In this document: one piece after another, positions 27,769 to 35,192 of the stretch
Position numbering within the stretch: the first letter of the stretch is position 1
How the letters are laid out: every line of letters begins with the position of its first letter
Assembly (NCBI GenBank): GCA_030040965.1
Contig: JASHOT010000288.1
Location: forward strand, 1-35,192
DNA: 35,192 nt
Source of the DNA: Candidatus Sulfotelmatobacter sp.
Lineage (GTDB): Bacteria; Acidobacteriota; Terriglobia; Terriglobales; Acidobacteriaceae
Direction of reading: 5' to 3'
The notes under the pieces: generated by a model
The model's database searches: none
What the model was told of the DNA's origin: nothing
Seen by the model: the letters and a program-made list of their open reading frames with translations, nothing else
Made by a program: the position numbers and the translations under genes

Positions 27769-27822
27769 AGTTACTTGCCGGCGACACGCGCCACTAAAGT
27801 GGTGGCGCTGCGTTACAAGTGA
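27769..27822 (+). pseudogene. Relic of a permease C-terminus (18 codons)
   Basis: AGT to TGA in one frame reads SYLPATRATKVVALRYK-stop. P5 ends SYIPARRAAKVDPMVALRYE, so this is the same tail with the residues DPM lost and a few substitutions. It has no start codon and an in-frame TAG lies just before it, so it is not translated as a permease. The stop is followed by AAAGG, which probably serves as the binding site of P9. Best explained as what is left of a deleted permease between P8 and P9, or of the original 3' end before P8 was inserted. Confidence 0.75.
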
Positions 27823-27834
27823 AAGGCGTGATTG

Positions 27835-30279
27835 ATGACAGGTTTTCTACATGACGTGCGTTACTCCGGTCGCCAGATGCGCAAGAACCCCGGGTTTGCG
27901 ATCGCAGCAGTTCTGACCCTGGCCCTTGGGATTGGCGCAACCACCGCCATGTTCAGCCTGGTCGACCGGATTCTGTTTCGCAGTCTGCCGTATCCACATG
28001 ACACAGAACTGGTCTCGGTGGGCATCATCGCGCCGATCATCGATGGCGAGTTTCTGTTCGCGTCGAATTATCTCGATTGGCGGCAGCATCAGGCTGCCTT
28101 CGCCGACTTTGCCTCTTCCACCGGCGTGAACGATTGCGACCTGACTGAAGACAATCCAATTCGCATCGCGTGCGCTCGTGTGTCTTCTTCGTTCCTGCCG
28201 ACTTTTTCTATTCAACCAATGCTTGGCCGCAATTTCATCCACGAAGAAGATGAGCCGAACGCACCGCCCGTAGCGCTCATCTCGAACGGCTTGTGGCAGA
28301 ACCGATTTGGCGGAAATCACAGCATTGTAGGCGGCACCATGCAGATCGATGGCCGCCCCACGCAAATCATCGGGGTGCTGCCGGTCGATTTTGAGTATCC
28401 CACACTGGCGCATGTCGACATGGTTTTGCCGCAAGCCCTTGATGAATCGATGGTGCAACGTCATGAGATGGGGCCGGTAGTGCGTGTATTCGGGCGCATG
28501 AAACCCGGAGCCACTGTGGAACAGACCAAAGCGGAACTGCTCCCCTTGTTCCGCGATTTCGTGCAGTCTGCGCCCCCTCCGTTCCGGCAAGCGCTCAAGT
28601 TGCAGGTGCGGTCGATGCGCGATCTGCAGGCGCACGATTCACGCCGCGCAGCGTGGCTGTTGCTGCTATCGGCGCTGGCAGTGCTCGCGATCGCCTGCTC
28701 CAACGCCGCCAACCTGCTCTTGGCGCGCAGTGCGGGCCGGCGTCAGGAGTTGGCAGTTCGATCCGCCCTTGGAGCCGGCCGCGCTCGTCTCTTTCAGCAG
28801 CGGTTGACGGAGGCTTTCCTGCTTGCCATGTTTGCCGGTGTTGTGGGTGCCGGACTGGCGCATTTGGCCGTACGCATGTTTGTGACGCTGGCGCCAGCGG
28901 GAATCCCGCGATTGTCCGAAGCTTCGGTCGACGCGCGAATTCTATTCTTTGCGTTGCTGGTTTCGCTGGCTTCAGCAGCCTTCTTCGGCACGCTCCCGGC
29001 GCTCGAAAAACCCGCGCAAATGCTAACGGTGAATGCCATCGTGGGAGTGCGCAAAGGGCGCGTGCGCCAACTTCTGCTGATCGCGCAGGTCTGGATGGCC
29101 GTCGTTCTGCTCGCGAGCGCACTCTTGTTTGTCCGCAGCCTGCGCAACCTGGAAACCCGATCGCTCGGGATCGACACGCAGAACCTCGTGACCGCTCAGA
29201 TCACGTTAGGGCAGCAGAAGTATTCGTCTGCGAAGCAGAGGCTTGTCTTCTTTGAGGAACTCGAGCGCCGTTTGAGCGAACTTCCAGGAATACAATCGGT
29301 GGCGCTGGCCGACTCACTTCCGCCCGAACCACCAAATCGCACGATGCCCTTTATCGCCATGCAGGCGCAACGCGAGCCGCCTTTGGCCGCCAGTGAAGGA
29401 ATCGGAGGCGTTGTGGGATGGCGCTCGGTGACGCCAAACTATTTTTCGGTGCTCGGGATTCCTGTACTGAGGGGACGCCCTTTTTCAGAGCAGGATCGCG
29501 TTCCCCAAACGCACACCATCATTCTCAATCAGGCGCTGGCCCAGAGGCTCTTTCCAACTGAACAGCCCCTGGGCAAGACCGTACAGTTTCGAACCGACAG
29601 AACCGCGCTCACGGTGCCCTTCACGGTAATTGGAGTCACCGCGAATGCCCAGAATCAAGGGCTCGGAGGAGACCTCGGCCCCGAGTACTTTATGGTGCGC
29701 AGTCATTCCGAGAATGACGTGATCTTCAATTACCCGGATTCTCAGCGCATCAGCATGATCGTCCGCAGCTCGATCGGGGCAGAAACCGTTGGGCAAGAAA
29801 TCCGGCGCGTAGTCGCCGAACTGGATCCCACTCTTCCCGTCGACGCCAGCACCATGGGGCAGACGGTCGCCAGGCTGGCCGAGCGGCCTCGATTCAGCGC
29901 TTCGCTGCTTTCGCTGTTCGCCCTGGTGGGAGTTCTGCTGACCGCACTCGGCATCTACGGGGTTGTTTCCCTGCTGGTGAATCAGCGCAAGCAGGAAATT
30001 GGAGTGCGCATGGCGCTGGGAGCGACCCACAAGGATGTAATCGGAATGATGGTGTGGCAAGCATCGTGGTGGATCGCAGTTGGCGCTGTTGCCGGTATTC
30101 TCGGTTCGGTCCTGCTGGCGCATTGGGTCAGCTCGCTCCTGTTCGGGATTCAGGCCAACGATCCTCCCACGTTGATCGCTGCCGCTGCAGTCCTCGTGCT
30201 GGTTGCGGTGATCGCAGCCTGGATCCCCGCCCGTCGAACAACGAATATCGATCCAGTGGTGGCGCTGCGTTACGAGTAG
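27835..30279 (+). CDS. ADOP-type permease P9
   Basis: 814 residues from ATG 27835, with AAAGG nine bases upstream; a TTG at 27832 is in frame but unlikely. N-terminal helix MTGFLHDVRYSGRQMRKNPG, short-class first periplasmic domain with NYLDWRQHQAAFADFAS, FtsX block one near 286 (LAIACSNAANLLLARSA). Coupling region one is AVRSALGAGRARLFQQ; region two is KQEIGVRMALGATHKD, where the TREIG of the others has become KQEIG. The mid-protein membrane segment (LLLIAQVWMAVVLLASALLF) follows a very short linker. The end is TTNIDPVVALRYE with TAG. Last permease of the array, 27 bases before ATPase 2. Confidence 0.92.
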   Translation: MTGFLHDVRYSGRQMRKNPGFAIAAVLTLALGIGATTAMFSLVDRILFRSLPYPHDTELVSVGIIAPIIDGEFLFASNYLDWRQHQAAFADFASSTGVNDCDLTEDNPIRIACARVSSSFLPTFSIQPMLGRNFIHEEDEPNAPPVALISNGLWQNRFGGNHSIVGGTMQIDGRPTQIIGVLPVDFEYPTLAHVDMVLPQALDESMVQRHEMGPVVRVFGRMKPGATVEQTKAELLPLFRDFVQSAPPPFRQALKLQVRSMRDLQAHDSRRAAWLLLLSALAVLAIACSNAANLLLARSAGRRQELAVRSALGAGRARLFQQRLTEAFLLAMFAGVVGAGLAHLAVRMFVTLAPAGIPRLSEASVDARILFFALLVSLASAAFFGTLPALEKPAQMLTVNAIVGVRKGRVRQLLLIAQVWMAVVLLASALLFVRSLRNLETRSLGIDTQNLVTAQITLGQQKYSSAKQRLVFFEELERRLSELPGIQSVALADSLPPEPPNRTMPFIAMQAQREPPLAASEGIGGVVGWRSVTPNYFSVLGIPVLRGRPFSEQDRVPQTHTIILNQALAQRLFPTEQPLGKTVQFRTDRTALTVPFTVIGVTANAQNQGLGGDLGPEYFMVRSHSENDVIFNYPDSQRISMIVRSSIGAETVGQEIRRVVAELDPTLPVDASTMGQTVARLAERPRFSASLLSLFALVGVLLTALGIYGVVSLLVNQRKQEIGVRMALGATHKDVIGMMVWQASWWIAVGAVAGILGSVLLAHWVSSLLFGIQANDPPTLIAAAAVLVLVAVIAAWIPARRTTNIDPVVALRYE

Positions 30280-30306
30280 AAATCTACAGATGGAGAAAAT
30301 CTGACA

Positions 30307-31014
30307 ATGATTCGGCTGAAGAATCTGGAACGCAGTTACAAAAGTCCTGCCGGGCAGTTTTGGGTGCTGCGGCGCGTCGATCTGGAAATTCGCGAAGGCG
30401 AGTTCATCACCGTCATGGGCCCATCGGGCGCGGGCAAGTCATCCTTATTAAATGTCCTGGCGCTGCTCGACGACGGTTGGGAGGGCGAGTACTGGTTTCG
30501 CGAGCAACCCGTCCACACCATGAAACGCAAGCAGCGTGCGGAGGTGGCCAAGCGCAACATCGGAATGGTCTTCCAGAGTTATCACCTGCTCGATGACCTC
30601 ACGGTGCGCGAAAACATTGACCTGCCGCTCTCCTACAAAGACATTCCCGCCAAACAGCGGCAAAGTCTGGTCGCCGACACGCTCGATCGCTTTCAGATCG
30701 TGGCAAAAAAAGATCTGTTCCCCAGCCAGCTTTCTGGCGGGCAGCAGCAGCTCGTAGGCGTAGCCCGAGCGGTGATCCACCGGCCGGCGCTTTTGCTCGC
30801 CGACGAGCCCACAGGCAACCTGCACTCCTCACAGGCAAAGGAGATCATGGAACTGTTTCGCGAACTCAATCAGCAGGGGACGACCATCGTTCAGGTTACG
30901 CACTCGGAAGCAAATGCCGCTTATGGCTCGCGCACGATTCAGTTGCGCGACGGATGGCTGGTGAGCGACACGGCACATCCGGAGCTGCAGCCGTATGAGG
31001 CGGTGAAGCAATGA
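30307..31014 (+). CDS. ABC transporter ATPase 2 (MacB/LolD-type, altered D-loop)
   Basis: 235 residues from ATG 30307, with GGAG 14 bases upstream. Walker A GPSGAGKS (38-45), Q-loop Q90, signature LSGGQ (142-146), Walker B LLLADE (catalytic E167) and switch H199 are intact, so it should hydrolyse ATP. Two changes stand out. The D-loop reads NLHS where nearly all relatives, including ATPase 1, have NLDS, and the helix after the signature has [10 protein letters not shown] instead of QQRVAVARAL. The D-loop aspartate helps couple the two nucleotide sites, so coupling may differ. It is clearly diverged from ATPase 1 and not a recent duplicate. The stop overlaps the outer membrane protein start (ATGA 31011-31014). 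Confidence 0.92.
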   Translation: MIRLKNLERSYKSPAGQFWVLRRVDLEIREGEFITVMGPSGAGKSSLLNVLALLDDGWEGEYWFREQPVHTMKRKQRAEVAKRNIGMVFQSYHLLDDLTVRENIDLPLSYKDIPAKQRQSLVADTLDRFQIVAKKDLFPSQLSGGQQQLVGVARAVIHRPALLLADEPTGNLHSSQAKEIMELFRELNQQGTTIVQVTHSEANAAYGSRTIQLRDGWLVSDTAHPELQPYEAVKQ

Positions 31015-32909
31015 CCAAAGCCTCAAGCGTGCGCCAACTCCCGTCATCGCTGCTTTGGTTTCTTCTTGGCCTGGCGACGACGCTATCGGCGCAAGTGAAT
31101 CCTCCCACATCGTTCCAAATGCCCAAGTCCCGCAATCCGGTGAGTGCGTATTTACCGGCGCAGGTGCCGGCACCGCAGCTCGCCAATTCCCCGCGGCTCG
31201 GCCAGCTCATTCAAGACGGAAAGCTGCAATTGTCTCTGAAGGATGCCGTGCGTCTGGCTTTGGAGAACAATCTCGATCTCGCGATCGCTCGCTACAATCT
31301 GCCCATCGCGAACACGGATATTCTGCGCACCGAGGCCGGGGGAATTTTCCGCGGCGTGAATGCCGGCGTGGTACAAGGCACTCCCGGCGGCGGGGTCGGG
31401 GGATTCGGGGCAGGCGCGCCCGGCGCCGGAGCAGGCGGCACGACCAGTGGTGCGGGCGGAGCCGGAGCAGGCGCGTCCGGTTTGGTGCAGTCCACGCTCG
31501 GCGCCGGAGCGCCAGTTCAATCTTACGATCCTGCGATCACCGGTTCCGTTGGCGCGGAACATCAAACCAACCCTCTGGCCAATCTCCAGATTTATGGTGT
31601 GCCCTCGCTGCAACTCAACACCGGACAGGCCAATTTCGGTTACTCGCAATCTTTTGCGACTGGCACCAGCATTTCGTTCGTGTTCAACAACAGCCGCCAG
31701 ACCATCAACAGCCCTTTTGAGACTCTGTCGCCGGCTCTCAGCTCGATGTATCGATTTAGTTTCCAGCAGCAACTCCTTTCCGGCTTCGGACTGGGCCCGA
31801 ATCTCCGCTATCTGCGAATCGCCAGGAACAATAAGAAAATTTCCGATATCGCGTTCAAAGACCAGGTGATCGCCACGGTGACGCAGATCGAAAACATCTA
31901 TTGGGACTTGGTCAACGCCTATGAGCAGGCGCAAGTAAATGAGAAGTCGTTGGCTTTTGCCCAGCAGTCTCTGGAGAACGCCAAGAAGCAACTCGAATTG
32001 GAAAGCATTCCCGCCATGGATGTGATGCGGGCCGAAGCTGAGGTCTCGAAACGTGACCAGGATTTGACCGTGGCACGCACCAGTCTGCAGCTGCAGGAAC
32101 TGCTCATAAAAAATGCGCTCACCAAGAGCCTCGATGATCCCGTACTCGAATCAGTGCCCGTGATTCCGACCGATCACCTGCAATCAACCCAGGCCTCTCC
32201 CTCCGAAGCCGTGCAGGACCTCATTACCCGCGCCCTCAAGGATCGCCCCGAACTCGCCGAATCTGACGTGGATCTCGTGAATCGGCAGATCACTCGCCAA
32301 AGCGCACGCAACGCACTCCTGCCCTCGCTGTCGCTTGTGGGATTCTATGGCGGATCTGGATTGGCCGGGCCGCTGAACCCTATCTACAATCTTGGACCGA
32401 ACTCGTCCACTGTTCCCACCACCTTCGGCGGCGCGATGGAGAATGCTTTCAACAATTCTTCCCCGGACTACTACCTCGGATTCAACTTGAACATTCCCAT
32501 CCGCAATCGCGTAGCCAAGGCCGATCAATACCGCTCGGAGCTCGAATACCGGCAGGCGGAACTGAGGCGCGAGCAACTTAGAAATCAGATTCGGATCGAA
32601 GTGCGCAATGCCCAGTATGCACTCCAACAGACCGCCGCACGGGTCGATGCCGCCGGCAAGGCCCGCGATCTGGCCCAACGCACCTTTGAGATCACTCGGC
32701 AAGAGCAGACCTTGGGTGCCGGCTCGACTTATCAAACCATGACCGCCCAGCGCGATCTGGCTCTGGCCGAACTCGATCTGGTTACGGCCATGACGACCTA
32801 CGAAAAGGCGAAAGTCGAACTTGACCGTGCGACCGGAAGCACTTTAGACCATAATGGAATCGCAATTCAGGATGCGATCAACGGTACGGTCAGTAACACT
32901 GCTCCGTGA
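31011..32909 (+). CDS. TolC-family outer membrane efflux protein
   Basis: 632 residues with a signal peptide (about 1-27, LLWFLLGLATTLSAQ). The TolC/OEP pattern is clear: LSLKDAVRLALENNLDL near 74-90, then two long alpha-helical repeats rich in Ala, Gln, Glu and Leu (about 275-375 and 520-600), with beta-strand segments such as GYSQSFATGTSISFVFNNS between. The protein forms the trimeric outer membrane duct that the adaptor reaches. Between about 109 and 168 there is a glycine/alanine-rich insert (GGGVGGFGAGAPGAGAGG and similar) not found in the E. coli protein; comparable inserts occur, as I recall, in other acidobacterial homologues. It overlaps ATPase 2 by four bases and is the only outer membrane partner in the operon. 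Confidence 0.9.
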   Translation: MTKASSVRQLPSSLLWFLLGLATTLSAQVNPPTSFQMPKSRNPVSAYLPAQVPAPQLANSPRLGQLIQDGKLQLSLKDAVRLALENNLDLAIARYNLPIANTDILRTEAGGIFRGVNAGVVQGTPGGGVGGFGAGAPGAGAGGTTSGAGGAGAGASGLVQSTLGAGAPVQSYDPAITGSVGAEHQTNPLANLQIYGVPSLQLNTGQANFGYSQSFATGTSISFVFNNSRQTINSPFETLSPALSSMYRFSFQQQLLSGFGLGPNLRYLRIARNNKKISDIAFKDQVIATVTQIENIYWDLVNAYEQAQVNEKSLAFAQQSLENAKKQLELESIPAMDVMRAEAEVSKRDQDLTVARTSLQLQELLIKNALTKSLDDPVLESVPVIPTDHLQSTQASPSEAVQDLITRALKDRPELAESDVDLVNRQITRQSARNALLPSLSLVGFYGGSGLAGPLNPIYNLGPNSSTVPTTFGGAMENAFNNSSPDYYLGFNLNIPIRNRVAKADQYRSELEYRQAELRREQLRNQIRIEVRNAQYALQQTAARVDAAGKARDLAQRTFEITRQEQTLGAGSTYQTMTAQRDLALAELDLVTAMTTYEKAKVELDRATGSTLDHNGIAIQDAINGTVSNTAP

Positions 32910-32912
32910 TCT

Positions 32913-34322
32913 ATGCCGACCTCAGCCAAACCAGACCTCAACCTCCCTTCCGTCGCGAAGACCGGAGCGAATCCCGCACGGATTCTGGTAGCCGATGACC
33001 AGCAACATATTCTTGACGCGATTCAGCTTCTGCTGAAGTCGCAGGGCTACAAGCTCGACGCCGTTCGCGCTCCGCTGTTAGTGCGCGAGGCCCTGGCCAC
33101 CAGTTCCTATGACGCCGTATTGATCGATCTCAATTACACCCGCGACACCACTTCCGGTCAGGAAGGGCTCGATCTCCTCTCAGAAATTGTCGGGCTCGAT
33201 GCCACTCTCCCTGTCATTGTGATGACGGCCTGGGGCAACGTGGAACTTGCCGTAGAGGCTATGCGGCGCGGCGCGCGCGATTTCATTCAGAAGCCCTGGG
33301 AAAACGAACGCCTGCTTTCGATTGTGCGCACACAGGTGGAGCTGCATCGTGCGCTGCAGGATGCCGAGCGCCTCGCGGCCGAGAATCGTTTGCTGCGCGC
33401 CGATGGAAGGCCCGAGTTTATCGCGGCGGCGCCGTCAATGTCGCATGTGCTCGAAACCATCACCCGCATTGCTCCCTCCGACGCCAATGTTTTGATCACC
33501 GGAGAGCATGGCACGGGCAAGGAAGTTGTGGCTCGAACCGTTCACGCTCTGTCGCTGCGGGTTTCGCGTCCCTTTGTGGCTGTCAATACGGGCGCGCTGG
33601 CCGAAGGAGTATTTGAAAGCGAGCTCTTCGGCCATGTGAAAGGCGCGTTCACCGACGCGCGCACCGATCGCATCGGCCGTTTCGAACTGGCTGACGCCGG
33701 CAGCATCTTTCTGGATGAAATCGGCAACGTGCCGCTGCGACAGCAGGCCAAGCTGTTGCGGGTGATCGAATCGGGTGAAATGGAGCGCGTTGGTTCCTCT
33801 CGCAGCAAGCGCGTGGATGTCCGCATGATCTCGGCTACCAATGCCGATCTTCAGGCTGCCTGCAGCGCGGGTCAATTCCGCGAGGACTTGCTGTTCCGCC
33901 TGAACACCGTTGAAATTCATCTCCCACCGTTGCGGGAGCGCCGGGAAGACATTCCCGCGTTGGCGATGCATTTTCTGACGCACTACGCGGCGCGCTATCG
34001 CCGGCCAATTCGTTCCCTGGATGCCGCTGCCCTGCAAACCTTGATGCAATATTCCTGGCCGGGCAATGTTCGCGAGCTCGAGCACACCATGGAACGGGCT
34101 GTGCTCATGTGCCGCGCGGAAATTCTTCAGCCCGCCGATCTGGGCCTGGGTGTGCAGCGCGTTTCCTCACCGAACCTGGAGGAATTGAGTCTGGAAGCCG
34201 TCGAGAGTATTCTGATCCGCAAAACGTTGCAACGCTTTCAGGGCAACGTGAGCCAGGCCGCGGAAGCGCTTGGCTTGAGCCGTGGTGCGCTCTACCGGCG
34301 GATGGAAAAGCATGGGCTCTAG
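32913..34322 (+). CDS. Sigma-54-dependent response regulator (NtrC family)
   Basis: 469 residues, three bases after the TolC stop. A receiver domain (about 22-143) has the acidic pair D28/D29, phospho-acceptor D72, T105 and K127. The AAA+ domain (about 168-400) has Walker A GEHGTGKE (196-203), Walker B GSIFLDE (263-269) and the sigma-54 contact loop GAFTDA (244-249) in place of the standard GAFTGA. A Fis-type helix-turn-helix ends the protein (about 430-469, SQAAEALGLSRGALYRRM). Phosphorylated, it should assemble on an upstream site and open a sigma-54 promoter. The -24/-12 candidate and inverted repeat before the operon are natural targets. The GAFTDA variant is, from memory, not rare among such activators. 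The partner kinase starts within the last codons of this gene. Confidence 0.93.
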   Translation: MPTSAKPDLNLPSVAKTGANPARILVADDQQHILDAIQLLLKSQGYKLDAVRAPLLVREALATSSYDAVLIDLNYTRDTTSGQEGLDLLSEIVGLDATLPVIVMTAWGNVELAVEAMRRGARDFIQKPWENERLLSIVRTQVELHRALQDAERLAAENRLLRADGRPEFIAAAPSMSHVLETITRIAPSDANVLITGEHGTGKEVVARTVHALSLRVSRPFVAVNTGALAEGVFESELFGHVKGAFTDARTDRIGRFELADAGSIFLDEIGNVPLRQQAKLLRVIESGEMERVGSSRSKRVDVRMISATNADLQAACSAGQFREDLLFRLNTVEIHLPPLRERREDIPALAMHFLTHYAARYRRPIRSLDAAALQTLMQYSWPGNVRELEHTMERAVLMCRAEILQPADLGLGVQRVSSPNLEELSLEAVESILIRKTLQRFQGNVSQAAEALGLSRGALYRRMEKHGL

Positions 34323-35192
34323 CTCAGGCGCGCATGAAACTTCCCAGCACTCTCCTCGAAAATCACGGCGCGCCCCCTTTGAGCGCCGAGTCCTCCGTTT
34401 AGCGGCATTGCTCGTGCTGCCGGGCTTAGTCGTGAGTGGCGTTCTCGTCTGGCTGCAATCCTGGACCATCGAGTCCAAGCTGGCGCTACTCGGAGCCGAA
34501 CTGCTCCTCTGTCTGTTGATCGGCGCCTCCCTGCACGAGCACATCATTCGGCCGCTGCAAACACTGGCCAACGTCGTCGGTTCCCTGCGCGACGAAGATT
34601 ACTCATTTCGCGCTCGGTTGGCGGTTCCCAACGATGCCCTGGGCGAACTCTCTCTGGAAGTGAATGCGCTGGCTGATCTTCTCTCCCGGCATCGCACCGG
34701 AGCCATTGAGGCCGCTGCCTTACTGCAACGCGTCGTTGAAGAAGTGGATATTCCCATATTTGCCTTCGATCCGGGCAGCAGATTGAGGCTGGTGAATTCT
34801 GCCGGAGTGAGACTCTTGCAGCAGTCTGCTCCGCAATTGCTCGGGAAAACGGCGTCAGAGCTCGGTTTGCAGAATTCGCTGTCGTGCGAAAACGAAAACC
34901 TGCTGTCGCTCCCGTTCGCCAGCGGTGCACGGTGGGTCGTAAGACGGAGTTCGTTTCGCCAGCAAGGCATTCCGCATACGCTGGTCGTCCTCTCCGATGT
35001 CAGTCGTGCCCTGCGCGAAGAGGAACGTTCCGCGTGGCAACGCCTGATTCGAGTGATTGGTCACGAGTTGAATAATTCCCTGGCTCCCATCAAATCCATT
35101 GCCGGCAGTCTGAACATGCAATTGTCAAAGACGAGCCTGGACGACGAACAGCGGCAGGATTTCGAACGCGGCCTCGCCATCATCGAGGCTCG
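34312..35192 (+). CDS. NtrY-like sensor histidine kinase (partial, runs off the window)
   Basis: ATG 34312 overlaps the regulator's end by 11 bases in another frame, with GGA upstream, and the frame stays open to the window edge (293 codons plus two bases). Two hydrophobic segments (about 29-49 and 57-72) give a membrane anchor with almost no periplasmic loop, so sensing is probably within the membrane or cytoplasm. A HAMP-like linker (IIRPLQTLANVVGSLRDED, about 78-128) and a PAS domain (about 135-225, VDIPIFAFDPGSRLRLVNSA) follow. The phosphorylation box is VIGHELNNSLAPIKSIAGSL with H251, typical of the NtrY/PAS kinase group. The ATPase domain lies outside. Its place directly after the NtrC-type regulator makes them a cognate pair. 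What signal it reads is not visible. Confidence 0.88.
   Translation, partial: MGSSSGAHETSQHSPRKSRRAPFERRVLRLAALLVLPGLVVSGVLVWLQSWTIESKLALLGAELLLCLLIGASLHEHIIRPLQTLANVVGSLRDEDYSFRARLAVPNDALGELSLEVNALADLLSRHRTGAIEAAALLQRVVEEVDIPIFAFDPGSRLRLVNSAGVRLLQQSAPQLLGKTASELGLQNSLSCENENLLSLPFASGARWVVRRSSFRQQGIPHTLVVLSDVSRALREEERSAWQRLIRVIGHELNNSLAPIKSIAGSLNMQLSKTSLDDEQRQDFERGLAIIEA

Overview
The window looks like a chromosome segment of an Acidobacteriota member, probably class Terriglobia. The main clue is a run of MacB/FtsX-type permeases of about 810-840 residues, each with two periplasmic domains and two FtsX domains. This is the architecture of the 'acidobacterial duplicated orphan permease' (ADOP) family. 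The secreted hypothetical proteins at the left also have an acidobacterial look. Assignments rest on reading the sequence; no database search was run. No tRNA, rRNA, CRISPR array, transposase or integrase was seen.

Left part, 1-5514. The window opens with the 3' end of a plus-strand gene (to 206). A minus-strand cluster follows, read right to left: secreted protein A (5514-3935), secreted protein B (3898-3236), secreted protein C (3219-1694), a DUF2891 protein (1621-512) and a small hypothetical protein (468-235). A, B and C are probably related. Each ends in a repeated C-terminal pattern with two cysteines 12-13 residues apart, and A also has a looser internal copy. A and C each carry a one-base frameshift in a short G/C run, and in both the coding sense resumes in another frame up to a good stop codon.

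Divergent control region, 5515-5805. It holds a perfect 7-bp inverted repeat (5664-5683), flanked by an 11-bp direct repeat, and a good sigma-54 -24/-12 candidate (5777-5793) just before the membrane fusion protein gene. A sigma-54-dependent response regulator and its likely kinase lie at the far end of the same gene run, so a closed regulatory loop is plausible.

Right part, 5806-35192, all plus strand and tightly packed: membrane fusion protein, permease P1, ATPase 1, permeases P2-P9 in tandem, ATPase 2, TolC-like outer membrane protein, NtrC-type response regulator, and an NtrY-like histidine kinase that runs off the window. This is a full tripartite efflux system with nine different double-length permeases but only two ATPases, one periplasmic adaptor and one outer membrane channel. 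The permeases fall into two main classes that differ in a motif and in the length of the first periplasmic domain.

The permease junctions are repeated DNA: the 3' end of one gene, a stop codon merged with the ribosome binding site, and the 5' end of the next. P7 is flanked by 61-bp repeats with one mismatch and P3 by 84-bp repeats at about 90% identity. Between P8 and P9 lies an 18-codon relic of a permease C-terminus. Together these suggest an array that gains, loses and swaps whole permease genes by recombination at the junctions.
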